Positions 11,272 to 22,212 of a DNA stretch of 64,000 bases are shown in pieces. Source of the DNA: Carposina sasakii (lineage: Eukaryota; Arthropoda; Insecta; Lepidoptera; Carposinidae); NCBI GenBank assembly GCA_014607495.2, contig CP053156.1:9052001-9116000 (forward strand), written 5' to 3'. Each line of letters begins with the position of its first letter. Positions within the stretch are counted from its first letter, which is position 1. The translations under genes and the position numbers were made by a program. Under the pieces are notes generated by a model. The model was not told the DNA's origin. It worked only from the letters and a program-made list of their open reading frames with translations, and did not search any database.

Positions 11272-11540
11272 CAAAATATCGATATGTTTGTTCGATATAT
11301 CGCAAGGTATCGATATAACACTACGATATATTATATCGAAAAAATATCGATATTTTTTTTTACATGAACATCCCTAGTTCATATTTAGCTAGGTACATCC
11401 ATAGAAATGTATACAAGCGGAGATACCAAATCCCTGGGTACATCATAGATTTTTTTGTTTTTTTTCCTGCGTGAACGAGTATTGACCCGCCAACAACGGA
11501 TCGAATGCTGTTATATCGATCGATACATAAATCGAGACAC

Positions 11541-11790
11541 TTATTTAATGCTGTTGGATACTTATGATACGTAGCTACAACGTCCTCTCATAAGGAGGTA
11601 TAGGTACCGCCTACTTATAATAATGACACAGTATATTTACCTACATGTCATGGTACCTACCGTCTACGTTTCTTATGTAAGTAGTGAGTGAGCGTGTGTC
11701 AGCAGGAGAGTGGCTACTTATTTAATATTGTTGGATTATGATAACACGTAGCTACAACGTTTTATAAGTATACCGCCTACTTATAATGAA
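11541..11790. repeat. divergent relative of the 149-bp satellite unit
   Basis: Two decayed units in the same orientation as the right half of the 6590-8485 array. Shared motifs are TGACACAGTATATTTAC, TGTCATGGTACC, GAGCGTGTGTCAG and GTAGCTACAACGT. The unit length is altered by small insertions. Confidence 0.7.
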
Positions 11791-12195
11791 TGCAAGTGCA
11801 TGAATATTCCGTCAACCCGTCAACGGATCTAATGCTACTCGTATTGTACCGATATAAATATCAAACGTATTTAATCGATACACACAAGCATCGAATCGAA
11901 TCTAAATCCCTCTTACCCTACACAATAAGCTCCAACCACGAACGAATCGAACCAGGGTCTCCATATTGGGGAGTTTCTCCCTAAATTAGGGAAAAATATA
12001 GGAAAACAAATCTGTGGGAAAAATGTTGGGAACATATTTTTTTGACGAAATTTTGGAGAGAAATATACCTATAATATTTTCTGAACACATTAAAAAAAAT
12101 TGTAGTCATAATATTTATTTCTTTTGTCGCAACAAGGGTTTTTCTGATTCTAAAATACTACAGTATCTGCATAGACTTGTTTTATCTGTTGGTTG
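11791..12195. other. non-coding stretch, nothing recognised
   Basis: AT-rich sequence with short spurious frames only. No splice-supported exon or known repeat is seen. Confidence 0.35.
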
Positions 12196-12570
12196 TCTTT
12201 TTAGGGTTCCGTACCCGAAGGGTTCCGAACGGGACCGTGATAGCTAGAGAGTTGAAATTTTCACAGATGATGTATTTCTAGTGCCGCTATAACAACAAAT
12301 AAAATTAAAATTCCATGCAAATCTAAGGGGGGCTCCCATACAACAAACGTGTTTTTTTGCCGTTTTTTGCTCGATCTCTTGAACCGTGAGAGCTAGACAG
12401 TTGAAATTTTCACAGATGATGTATTTCTATTGCTGCTATAATATGAAATACTAAAAATAAAATAAAATAAATATCTAAGGGGGGCTCCCATACAACAAAC
12501 GTGATTTTTTGCCGTTTTTAATGATACGGAACCCTTCGTGCGCGAGTCCGACTCGCACTTGGCCGGTTTT
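12196..12570 (-). repeat. lepidopteran dispersed repeat, two tandem segments
   Basis: On the minus strand it starts AAAACCGGCCAAGTGCGAGT and runs through GAAGGGTTCCGTA, a dispersed repeat I recognise from many lepidopteran genomes. Two similar segments sit in tandem, sharing AGTTGAAATTTTCACAGATG (near 12250 and 12398) and GGGGCTCCCATACAACAAAC (near 12330 and 12481). A fragment of the same family is at 35085-35132. Confidence 0.75.
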
Positions 12571-12859
12571 TTACTTTTATCAGCTCACTTAATCACCCCG
12601 TAGCTCATAAACCATTGATTCTACATTAAAAATAAACATTATTGGAAGAAAAAAATAAGTAACTAATTTATGTACCTACCTAATGTATATGTAATGCATG
12701 TAATAAGTAATAGGGTAGCTGCCTGGTGTTAGATATGTTAAAAATAACAGGCTTAAAGGCTTTAGCATAATATGAAATAAAACAAGAAAGATGTGCGAAC
12801 GTTTTTTTAAATAGATTACTTGATGATCATTAAAAAGTGCATGGGCGAGTCCATTTTAA

Positions 12860-15449
12860 CCCTTGGCATGCCTGGTGGCAAAAACTTACATGCTATGCCT
12901 GGTGGGTCTGTTAGACCCAGATATTTATTTAAATTTATTTTGTATAAATTAAATTAAGTTAACTGATTTAATACTTTGAATGTATGTTCAACAGGGTAAA
13001 TACATAGCTGCTAAGAATCGACATATAATATCATCAGGAAGTTTTCCAAGTTCTATCTACCGAACCAACTAACTAACAACTAAAACCAATGTCTGAATAA
13101 ACGCCTGATACAATTCAATATTCAAAACTTTATATACTTTCTTCAAATTAAACTAAACTCACATTTTTGTCACAAAATTTAAATAGTTAAACTTTGATAA
13201 CATCTTATATGTAATAAAACTAAAGAGATCATATTTAGACTTTATGTAATGTAAGGCACTTATATAGACTTAGAGTTAACAATTAAATAATTAGTCTTCA
13301 TCACCTGCATCATTACTTTGCAGAGTTTTGGTTTGGTAGCACTTTGCGCATTGAAAAATTGAATGGTCAAGACAAATGTGACTACTACAGGTCTCACAAA
13401 TGTATTGGGATTTGCGATCTTTTTTCACTGGACAAACGTGACACCTACGCTTTATTCCAGGATTAGATTTTTTAATAGTTGGGCTATCTTCATCACCAAT
13501 ACGATTGGCTATTCTATTGCGAAGATCTGTAGAAAGGCGGCTATTATTTTTTCTTGACTGCAAATGTTGTTCAACAAGAGCAAGAACCTAACTTTTTATA
13601 AAACTCCGTCGATTACTTTTATCTTCTGGACAGTTCAGCATTTGGATAATTTTGGCATTTATTCCAGCAGTGTTGAGCATCCAAAAAATAATGTCAGCGG
13701 CCATCTCCTTGAGTTTCGCGATACATCATAAGAACGAATGAGCTTGTCGACATTGTCTACGCCACTCTTTGTTCGATTGTAGAAGCTTATGATCTCAGGT
13801 TTCTGCTTTGAGCCAGTAGCCAGATCGATTTCCATCTGGTGATGAAGAGATGAAAGCATAAACACGTTTTTTCTTGGTTTCGGAACATAAGACACCAAGG
13901 TCAAATTCTGTTGAAATCCGAACATGGACGAATATTCTTCGCGCTTTCCAGCTTTGAACTTTTCTGGTATACACGTTTTGTTAGATTTCATTGTACCAAC
14001 AGCAGTTAGCTTATGATGGGTAAGCAAATTTTCATAAGTAGAATAACTTGTGAACCAATTGTCCATTGTGATATTTCGCCCTGATTGGGAAATCGGTCTC
14101 ACAAGACGATCAACAACATCGTGTGGTTTGTTACTCACTTTATACTGTCCTTGTGGCTGATCTCCTGCGTAAATTTCTAAATTCAAGGAGTAATAAGTCG
14201 ATGCATCTACAAGTGCGAAAATCTTAATACCATATTTGGCAGGTTTACTTGGTAAGTATTGACGAAATTTGCAACGTCCTCGAAATGCCACAAGTTCTTC
14301 ATCTATTGTCAAATTTTCGAATGGCGTATAATACAACTGGCAATTAGTAACGAAATCATCAAACATCTTTCTAAATGGTGCCAATCTATCTTGTGCTAAT
14401 CTTTCATCACGTAAATTAACATCATCGAACCTCATATGATTGACAATAAAAGAAAATCTTCTTAGACTCATTGTCATGGCAAAAAGAGCAATACCCGTGC
14501 CATCATTGCTCCATAGATCTTGTAAATTTTGTCTAGCCGATTTGTATAACCCTGCTAAAAAAATTAAACCGATAGTGGCCCGTAGTTCTATCATGGAAAT
14601 GTTACAATAAGAATATTCATTAGAAGTATTCAAGTTTTCTCGAGTTTTTCGTATCCTTTCATTTGTATGAAATAATATATCTAATAACATAGACTCATTC
14701 ACAAATAGATCAAAACATTCTAAAGGAGTTTTTGCATGTTTTGCTTGAGCATTTACTCCTGGGGTGTCAGTTAAAATATTTTCACTGCGTGTCCGTACAT
14801 TAGATCTACATGGATTTGCAAACCACATTGTACTGTCTTTACCTTTATATATTCTTCCTGAAGGCAGTGTCGCTAACGTGGATAAAGGTATATCCATTTC
14901 AGAATCTGAAGAAGTTGAACCAGCATCATTAGAAACTAAAATGTCTTCTTCTGCTTCATAATTGGCTTCTTCGACCTCCTGAGAGACGTCATCAGACTCT
15001 TCTCCACTTGAGTTAAATATAATATCATCTTCCCCATTCAATTCTTCTAATAATAATTTAGCTATATCGTCGTCACGCAGATATTTCTCCATGTTGAACC
15101 TGAAAAATGTTAGAACTATTAGTAAATGAGGCGAGTAACTATTTTTTGACAAAATATACATATGAATTTAAAGCACAAATATCAATTATCACAAGAAAAA
15201 ATATACATAAGTACTTACTTAATATAGTCACGCCGTATGCCTGGTGGGGTCTGTGGGACCCGCGCGCGCTTTACGCACGTCCTTCTACGTCGCTAGCTCA
15301 CTGCGGACTGAGGAAGCGGGCGGAGAACGTTTCGCGGTTAGTAACGGTCAGCTATCGAAAACGGTTAAACGCCAAATTCAAATTTGAATGAACTATAACG
15401 GATCACGCGTTGGTGCGGGTCTGACAGACCCTACCAGGCATGCCGAGGG
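12860..15449 (-). mobile_element. piggyBac transposon flanked by TTAA
   Basis: TTAA at 12856-12859 and at 15450-15453 flanks a 2590-bp element. Its ends are inverted copies: CCCTTGGCATGCCTGGTGG on the left and CCCTCGGCATGCCTGGTAGG on the right. Sub-terminal repeats (GCCTGGTGGGTCTGT and relatives) occur near 12896 and 15240, and the right one is preceded by GC-rich DNA. CCC termini and TTAA duplication are diagnostic of piggyBac. The transposase gene inside is broken (see 13291-15092). Confidence 0.93.
13291..15092 (-). pseudogene. piggyBac transposase, frameshifted
   Basis: Translation most likely begins at MEKYLRDDDIAK (ATG at 15092). This is followed by an acidic, serine-rich N-terminus, then the DDE_Tnp_1_7-type catalytic core. 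The three expected aspartates are in NLTIDEELVAF, NITMDNWFTSY and SGVDNVDKLIR. Two lesions break the gene. One base is missing in a homopolymer at 13683-13688 and shifts the frame after SRRWPLTLFF. An in-frame TAG then occurs at 13588-13590. The C-terminal cysteine-rich zinc-binding domain (CHVCPVKKDR, CETCSSHICLDHS, FQCAKCYQ) survives at 13291-13563. The core is otherwise uninterrupted, so inactivation looks recent. Its product would have cut and pasted the element at TTAA. Confidence 0.92.
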
Positions 15450-15453
15450 TTAA

Positions 15454-17347
15454 AAGTATAAAATTATTTAAAAATAATAATACCTATCATTGAATAAACC
15501 ATGTTATTTAAAGCTACTTTTGTTATGAAACTATTATCGTAAACGCAACTTTTAACATAGCTATCGAACAAAATTATTATTATTTATCCATACAAGCAAA
15601 GTCATAACGTCAGACCGTGTCGCGTTTTAGTATGAAGCGTTTTTGGGAATGCAATGTGCAATTGATATTGAAATATCTCGGAAAGTTTTTGTGATAAAAA
15701 GATTGTTCTTTCACTAATGTTTCTATTATTGATGGATCTTTCGACTACATACTAAAATAAAAAACTGGAACTATCCTATTGTCGTGATATTCTTATTGGT
15801 TTACGTAATATATACAAAAAAATACTAAAAAAGGTCTTTATCCCCTCTCCTCTCCTCTCGTTAGCTCACCCCTCACCCTCGGGGACTTTTAGTACTGTGA
15901 ACTGCTGCAACTCTGCACGTATTTTAACTTTTTTTTCACGTATCATGGTTCTATTTATTATTATGACATGAAATGTTTTAGATAGAAGATTAACTTTATG
16001 GCTTGTCATACCTGGCCTTATTTACCTAACCTTTATAATATACACAATTTTTCTAAATTTCAAGGACTTAAATGTCGGTAAAGATGTATGTAAGTAAAGG
16101 ATGCAACTTTGCCTAGGAGGATAGGTCGATCATCAGGCTTATCCAGCTTTTTCTGACACCCTGCTTGCCTCTGACAGTTTAATTAATGCAGTACTTATAG
16201 CTTATTGATTTTTATTACAAATTACCTAAACTTCAAACAAAATAATGAACAGATTAAAGAAAAAAAACACATTTATGCTTTTTGGTAATATTTAACCTAA
16301 TAACAACTTTTATATAATGTTATTTTAATAATTCAACAATAAACCCTTATTGTTAAAAATTATAAAACAATATAAACAAAAATGTTCTTAATTATGTGTC
16401 CTTAATTATAAAGAAAGTAAAATAATAGATGTTATTAAAAATTCAGGTACACAACGTAGGAACAATGTTTTTTTTTAGTTTTTGGTGCGAAACTACACGA
16501 ATTATTTAATCTGATTTTACTAATTTGCTTAGGCTAATAAAGGTAATATAAGTGAATACTGTATTTTGTTTTTGGTGACTGTCAAATTTGTTATAATAAT
16601 AATAATAATTAATTTTATTTCAGATGTCCATCCATATTAAATTAGTAATACACTTTACAGTCTATGTTAGTAATTTAAAAATAAAAATTAAATTAATTGC
16701 AAACATTAAATAAATCAATAAAATATAACCAACTATGTCCAGCACTGCAGAAATACGCCATTTATTTTAAAATACAAGGACAAATGATTTTTTCGCAAAA
16801 GGTTCATATTGGATAAAAAATTAATTTGGGGTAAATTGTACGAGAACATATCTTAAAGGGAAAATTAAAACTTGATCTCCGGAAATGCATGACCTGGATA
16901 GGACACCCTGACTATCGAACATAATTATTATTATTCGGCTTGCACGGTTCCTAACTAGTTTTCCCCCCAGATTTAGGGGGAAAGTAAGTGGGATGGGTTT
17001 TTTTTCGGACTTTTAGGGGTATAGGGGTATTTTTAGGGGTTTTGTGACTGTTCATATAGCAAAAGTATGGGAATACTCCAAAGTAGCCAATTATTTGTAC
17101 ACCTAGCGACTCGAATTAGGTAATATTTAGTGAAATTATATTTCAACTACTCTAATGACTGGAGAAGAGAGTACTTTTTTTTGAGTTGGTAGCACCAAAT
17201 CTCCTTATTTGTGAATTTATTATTGTCGTGGTGATAGAATAATTTTTAGGGGAATTTTCAAGTAATTTAAGCGATTTTAGGGGGTTTTCACATATGTTTA
17301 GGGATAAATCTTTTTTTAGAGTTGGTAACACACTTTAGAAAACAAAA
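15454..17347. other. non-coding stretch, nothing recognised
   Basis: AT-rich sequence with (AAT)n near 16595-16615 and a short CTCTCCT-rich run near 15845. No exon or recognised element was found. Confidence 0.4.
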
Positions 17348-17977
17348 TAGTGATGGGCAAATGGAAAAAAAATATCGATATTTATCGTATCGATATTTTT
17401 CAAATATATCGATATATATCACCCAAGAAATATCGATATTTCGATATTTTTTGCCCAATTTGCAATTATTTATAAAAATTGCCAAAATTATCGCTAACTT
17501 CCATACAGCAGACATGACATTTAACATAAATACAATTCACACAAAAAAATAACAATAAGCTACGCTTAGTTTACTCGTGACAACACAACAAAACAACGTT
17601 CGTACCAACACTCTAAACTAAAATGCAGTCAGTCCAGTGCAGTGATACCAACCAAACCAACAAGCAATGTCATTGTCATAGACAAACAAGTCATAGAGTG
17701 TAATTTTTTAATTTTTGTTTGTGTTTGAAGCAAAGAAACTAAACCCATACAGCCTACTGCATATTTTCTAAATTTAAGAAATCGGATTGGTCAAAAACAT
17801 GATGTGACGCATGAGCAGACGCCAGACAGCAGAGCTTTAAAAATATATCGATTTTGATATCTGAAAATAAATATCAAAAATTGATATATCGCAGGAAAAA
17901 ATATCGCTATTTTATATCGATATTTTTCTGAAAAAATATCGATATTTTGATATATCGATATTTTTTTACCAACCCTA
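17348..17977. mobile_element. hAT-like non-autonomous element with TATCGATA ends
   Basis: The left end TAGTGATGGGCAAATGG and the right end TTTTACCAACCCTA (TAGGGTTGG in reverse) are imperfect inverted ends. Both are followed inward by arrays of AATATCGATATTT palindromes (17368-17450 and 17840-17966). TAGNGATGGG ends are hAT-like. No matching 8-bp target duplication remains and no transposase frame exists inside. Confidence 0.6.
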
Positions 17978-18117
17978 CTCTATACTTGAGCTGGCGAAGG
18001 AATCACCGTTGAACCCTCTCTAGCCTATCAATGTGCGTCACATAACAGGGAGACCATACCTGACATGCATACTCCAAGATGCTTCTGACAATCGCACAGT
18101 AAAGTGTTTTAAGGGTT
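17978..18117 (-). pseudogene. fragment of a LINE reverse transcriptase ORF
   Basis: On the minus strand this reads KTLYCAIVRSILEYACQVWS then PCYVTHIDRLERVQR, a stop, then FLRQLKY. This is the C-terminal region typical of Jockey/CR1-type reverse transcriptases. It is squeezed between the hAT-like element and a decayed MITE. Confidence 0.7.
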
Positions 18118-18385
18118 ACCTATCAAAATCGACCATTTATGTCTTCAATAAAGAATATACCTGTTTAATCAGTCTGGAGAGACTTTAGAATAAATACCAA
18201 ATCAACATTTTTTTCACTTTCCTTAGTTAATTATGAATTCTCCATACTGTCTGGAACTATAAACATGTGATATCGTGCCTCTAATTTTGTGAATAATACT
18301 GGACTATCACTAATAATGGACTATTTTCATAGTATTTCATTTAGCATACCCCCTTTGTACTTGTGGGACTGTGGACCATCATAGA
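18118..18385. repeat. decayed copy of the CAGGGTGTAACA MITE
   Basis: Shares ordered motifs with the intact copies at 49305 and 60345: TTCTCCATACTGTC, AACATGTGATATCG, AATTTTGTGAATA, TTTAGCATACCCCC. The outer ends are no longer recognisable. Confidence 0.5.
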
Positions 18386-18488
18386 AGGTCTACCATACAT
18401 TTGCACATTATACATTAATTCTACAGATTGTGGTAGGTTACATTAATCTAACAAAAAAGGGTGATGTATGTACTTACTGTAGTCGTCT

Positions 18489-18720
18489 TCAGCCTATTGC
18501 AGTCCACTGCTGGACGTAGGCCTCCCCCAGGACACGCCACAAGGCTACTGCCACAGGGCAGCCCATAGTCACCACGCTGGGCAGGCGGGTTGGTGGACCG
18601 CAGTGTGATTTTCAGACTATGTTATCAGTACGGGAGGCGCTGCTGCCCACCTCCCGGAACCCTTAATCGCCTCGTACGATACCCACGGGCAGACACGGGG
18701 TGGTTCAAACTACTCTACTT
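18489..18720 (-). repeat. dispersed lepidopteran repeat, 3' end GGCTGAAGACGA
   Basis: GC-richer segment containing (minus strand) GGAGGCCTACGTCCAGCAG, TGGACTGCAATAGGCTG and a region around CCACCCCGTGTCTGCCCGTG. Related copies are at 33866-34130, 46853-47085 and 53805-53866. Likely the 3' part of a retroposon. No coding frame is kept. Confidence 0.75.
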
Positions 18721-18871
18721 ACTGTAGTATTGATGATTTATTGATATATTTTATTCATAAGTTACATTACATCATTACCTTTATATAGGGCATGTACATT
18801 TATACATACTTATGTATGGTTTGATTATACTAGAATAAATTAGCCTGTTATATTTCATTATATTTATTTAC

Positions 18872-19236
18872 TCAAACAACTAAGCATCTTCTCTTATCTA
18901 CAGGCATATTTTTAATATATCCATTATAAAAGTCTAGTGCAGATATTTCTCTTTTACCTACAATTCTTAGTGATCTAAAATAAATATATCTTTTGTCCTT
19001 ACATAAAATTCTAATTGCTTTGAACTTTTCACAGTATTCAAGGGAACCTACATTATTTTGTCCAACTTCTGATTGAGATGTATGATTCAAGAAAGCATCA
19101 AATAACCTCATCTGTTTGTCTCTAAATGTTGTGGTTAGGGGATACAGTCCATATATTGCTCGATATAAATTATATACTTCTATAGAACTCATATCACTCC
19201 ACTTCACAAAACTTATGGATTTGTCAATTTTTCTTG
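18872..19236 (-). CDS. MTFMT: MTFMT exon 5 (C-terminal domain)
   Basis: 365 nt from the acceptor TTATTTTCAG to TGA at 18872-18874. It encodes ARKIDKSISFVKWSD, then VYNLYRAIYGLYPLTTTF and KREISALDFYNGYI, the Formyl_trans_C fold that grips the tRNA. The ATG at 19285 in the open frame lies in intron sequence and is not used. An AATAAA motif follows within a few bases of the stop codon. Confidence 0.94.
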
Positions 19237-19421
19237 CTGAAAAAATAAAATAAAATAAAAACAATAATTTAGAATTTATTTTCATTCAAGGAATTCAAGG
19301 TTTCTGAAGTAAAGATTTTCTACTTTATTTTACATACAGTTTTCATGACTTTGTATGCTGAACAATGCCAAAACAACTGTTTAGCCATTAGCAAAGAAAA
19401 TAATATAAAATACATTCATAC

Positions 19422-19589
19422 CATATGTTACACCTTCATTGCTCTGGGGGTAAGCTTGAGCTAATCTCTGGGGTAAATTATTCATGCAGTCAACAAGCAT
19501 GTTTGCCCCAATCTCAGATAGTTGTTCAGTTAGCTCTGGCTGTAGAATATCCTTTGGTACAGGTACTGTGGTCTGGCTTATGATTTCAC
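19422..19589 (-). CDS. MTFMT: MTFMT exon 4
   Basis: 168 nt between AATTATTCAG and CATATG|GTATGA. It encodes EIISQTTVPVPKDILQPELT, then SEIGANMLVDCMNNLPQR, the linker from the formyl-transferase domain to the C-terminal tRNA-binding domain. Intron 3 (19590-20400) holds a Helitron remnant and a MITE. Confidence 0.9.
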
Positions 19590-19750
19590 CTGAATAATTA
19601 TTAGAGTTGGGTTATTTAGGTTTTTTTTTAAACTACAAGTTAGCAACAAGCATGTCTGCTTGTATTCTTATTGGTAAGTTTACTTGAGTAAAGTCAAATA
19701 GGAGATGATATCATAGTGGTACTTTAGTTTTATTTGACACCATATTAGTT

Positions 19751-20029
19751 GTAGTGGATGCCCGCGACTCTGTCCGCGTGGACTACAGAAAAAAACAATA
19801 TGTTAAGTGGGAGCTGTCACAATATATTTCCGAAGACTGCATTAAAATCGGTTCAGCCGTTTCTGAGATTAGTGTGCATAAACACACAGACAAACCGACA
19901 AACAGACAAAAATTAAAAAAATCATTCTTTTGGGTACTATTGCGTTGATAAAGGTCCCCTATAATATTTTTTCTCAAATATCTTCCATGTACAGACAGTG
20001 GTCCGTTACATTTTTATTATATGTATAGA
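19751..20029 (-). mobile_element. short Helitron in MTFMT intron 3
   Basis: Minus-strand start TCTATACATATAATAAAAAT at 20029. The 3' part has the GTCCACGCGGAC hairpin, then AGTCGCGGGCATCCACTA near 19751, with the terminal CTAG decayed. Internal sequence matches the full copy at 58530-58857. Confidence 0.8.
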
Positions 20030-20195
20030 TTTTTCAACGGTTGAGTGTATGCATTGGGGTTATCTTTTGATGCCCATATTAGCACAGTCAGTAGTGTACC
20101 TGTCTGCTGAGTTTATATCCCAGTAGAAAAAATTTATACAATCCTGTTTATAAATATCCAAGCATCTTATGTAAATTACTTAACTAGATATCTGT

Positions 20196-20311
20196 GGGGT
20201 AAGCACGAACCTTCTTACGTGGCGTAACGCTAGCGACTCGCTAGCAAAATCTATGTGATTTGACAGTTTGACTATAGCTTTATGGACTATCGAGAGGTTC
20301 GTGTTTACCCC
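20196..20311. mobile_element. 116-bp MITE with GGGGTAAGCACGAACC ends
   Basis: Left GGGGTAAGCACGAACC and right GGTTCGTGTTTACCCC are inverted copies, and TCTG flanks both sides. It is nearly identical to the element at 38373-38488, including the interior GCGTAACGCTAGCGAC. It lies in MTFMT intron 3. Confidence 0.8.
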
Positions 20312-20400
20312 TCTGAACATTGGTTAACTATTTTAGTGAAATAACCACTATGTCAAATAGGGTGAGCCTAAGATTGGTAGTTTTCAATACAATTACCCAC

Positions 20401-20534
20401 CTACATCAAAAATGTTAGCTTTTATCTTCATTAGAGTAACTCCTGTTTCTTCATCTCCATTCAACAGTGTGTGGATTATTGGAGCTGCACCTCTCCATCG
20501 TGGCAGCAAACTTGGATGCACATTTACCATCCCT
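20401..20534 (-). CDS. MTFMT: MTFMT exon 3 (catalytic loop)
   Basis: 134 nt between AACATTACAG and GATGTAG|GTGGGT. It encodes [19 protein letters not shown] (130-148), which is the family signature; N133 and H135 correspond to the catalytic Asn and His of bacterial Fmt. It ends in NIFDVG (169-174), whose Asp aligns with the third catalytic residue. All key residues are kept. Confidence 0.94.
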
Positions 20535-20633
20535 CTGTAATGTTGTGTAAGTAATTAGTAAGTTTTATAGTTATAGGTAATAAAGACCTAGACCTATAAA
20601 ATAGAAGATAATAAATATGAGTCACATATATAA

Positions 20634-20765
20634 CACATACATACATATAATCACCCCTTTATCCCTTACGTAGGGGTAGGCAGAGCACCAAGGGCCGATA
20701 GAACCACATGGTGCCACTTCTGACCAATTTTGAGGGTATAGTTGAGATGTACAATGTATAAACTT
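20634..20765 (-). repeat. dispersed repeat ending in (TATG)n, copy 1
   Basis: Contains ATAATCACCCCTTTATCCC, GGGGTAGGCAGAGCACCAAG and GGTGCCACTTCTGACCA. The same segments recur in inverted orientation at 44200-44410, where a (TATG)n tail follows. It lies in MTFMT intron 2. Confidence 0.7.
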
Positions 20766-20985
20766 AGAAAAAATATGTATATTATTATTGAATGTTCTAT
20801 TCCTAAATAATATCTGCTGATTATAATCTTATTCCTCTATGGCTAAACATGGCTTTAGGATATCTTATGCAATTCTGTGGCATGTATAGTACTCTTAACA
20901 ACAAGGAAACAGCTTCACATTGATTATTAGATTCATTGGTTGGTCATAAAATAAGTAGGTGCATATCTTAATAAAACTAACTTAC

Positions 20986-21189
20986 AATGGAAACTTGTTC
21001 AAAACATCATCCTTTATCAAATGACCAAATGCAAAAATCAAACCAACATCGTAGTCTAACGCCTGTAAATTGTGCAAAGGCCATGACACTGTGTTTATAT
21101 CCACCGAGCTAGCATATTCTTCTAAGGAAGATTTGTGGTTGGAACTATTTGCTGTTACTAAATCTAGGCGGCTTATAAGTGCATTTTTT
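20986..21189 (-). CDS. MTFMT: MTFMT exon 2
   Basis: 204 nt between the acceptor TTTTGCAG and the donor CCATT|GTAAGT. It encodes residues 61-129 and includes YDVGLIFAFGHLIKDDVLNK, the conserved segment before the active-site loop. Intron 1, between exons 1 and 2, holds a tRNA-derived repeat (21365-21572). Confidence 0.92.
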
Positions 21190-21364
21190 CTGCAAAATAA
21201 TAAACAGATATTAAATTAAATCACATGTACATGCATACATAAGAAATGTTAGTTTTAGTATTTAATTTCATAAAATTTATATATTTCATAAACAAATATA
21301 GCTATATCCGTTTCAGTGACAATCAAAGTCAGCTAAACCCTGGAGTTAGAAACAAACACAGCTA

Positions 21365-21572
21365 TTATAAAATTATGAATAAAGAAAATGGAAAAAATCT
21401 TCACCCGAGTGGGAATCGAACCCACGACCACTGCGAACCGTGCCAGCCGCTATAACCACTAAGCCACCGGGTCAATTACTCGGATGACGAATTTTACCAT
21501 CTCTTTTCTAAATTACATATTGGCAACATTATTTTTCATCCCGATAGCTATACACTAGCCAAATCTCGGCAA
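21365..21572 (-). repeat. tRNA-derived dispersed repeat, copy 2
   Basis: The core at 21401-21473 (minus strand) reads GACCCGGTGGCTTAGTGG, with B box GGTTCGATTCC, T-stem GTGGG/CCCAC and an acceptor-like stem mismatched at 1:72. The anticodon arm is weak. The 5' flank (GATGGTAAAATTCGTCATCC, TAGCTATCGGGATGAAAA) is shared with copies 1 and 3. It lies in MTFMT intron 1. Confidence 0.7.
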
Positions 21573-21915
21573 ACAAAGATGAATACCTCAGCACAATGTT
21601 TAAAGATGAAATGATCAACCATATCCTAACGGATTATATTAATGGAGAAGTGTTTTTTTTTATTATTATTTATTAAATTAATTATTATATATTATAAAAT
21701 GGAAAAAATTCTTCACACAGCTATAATAAGTGGATTTTACATACTTTATTCAATAAATATCCAAGCTACAATCGGAGTTGCCAGAGTGCTTTAGTCATAG
21801 ATTTATATTCCTACACTAAATCTTTAGGAGATATCAGTGTTGAAAATAGAGTTTGTTTTGTGAAAAAATTGCCAGAGTAGAATTAGCTGCCTTTGATTCT
21901 ATACGCCTCAAATAC

Positions 21916-22097
21916 CTTAGTTCACTTATTTTGCGTAAACTTCTGAGAGCGATACTATCTGAACCAAAGAATAAAACTTTATAATTTTCCTTTTTACTAA
22001 ACTGACATATTAATTTAATTTTATTGTAAATATTCGATTTATTTCTATACTTATTAGCAAATATTTGGTTTTTTAGGTTATGCGGTATAAAATTCAT
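21916..22097 (-). CDS. MTFMT: MTFMT exon 1 (methionyl-tRNA formyltransferase, mitochondrial)
   Basis: First of five coding exons; the joined frame is 1053 nt, giving 350 aa. The enzyme formylates the methionine on initiator tRNA using 10-formyl-tetrahydrofolate, which allows translation to start in mitochondria. The start is the ATG at 22097. The N-terminus (residues 1-37) is rich in Asn, Lys and Arg and has no acidic residues, as expected of a mitochondrial targeting peptide. The formyl-transferase Rossmann fold begins with YKVLFFGSDSIALRSL (39-54). The donor is CTAAG|GTATTT, ending in phase 2. Human MTFMT is of similar size (about 390 aa). All five exons have GT-AG borders and compatible phases, so the gene appears intact. 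The symbol is by homology. Confidence 0.9.
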
Positions 22098-22212
22098 TAT
22101 GTCAAACTGACAGAAAGTTCAGTTTTTTAAATGAAATGGTGTTCAAAAGTCAACAGAATGAATCCATACTGCCTAAAACAATACTAATGGCGAGTGGCGA
22201 ACAAACAGCTTA

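Larger units (their letters stand above)
9240..11375. mobile_element. composite inverted-repeat element with TATCGATA-rich ends
   Basis: Two arms match in inverted orientation: 9377-9503 and 10606-10736. Both contain AGTCCAATCAAYGGGG, TTGCAGGAT and AATAGATTACGATTAA. Both outer sides carry clusters of ATATCGATAT palindromes (about 9255-9295 and 11270-11352). The right end reads TTACATGAACATCCCTA, which resembles hAT-type ends (TAGGGATG in reverse). The left boundary is uncertain. A Helitron (9702-10497) sits between the arms. No transposase frame is present. Confidence 0.55.

Noticed and set aside
13363..14961. Plus-strand frames across 13.3-15 kb
   Set aside because: They are antisense shadows of the piggyBac transposase.
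18872..19285. Short secreted protein starting MKINSKLLFLFYFIF
   Set aside because: The hydrophobic start is translated intron and acceptor sequence; the real exon begins at 19236 as MTFMT exon 5.
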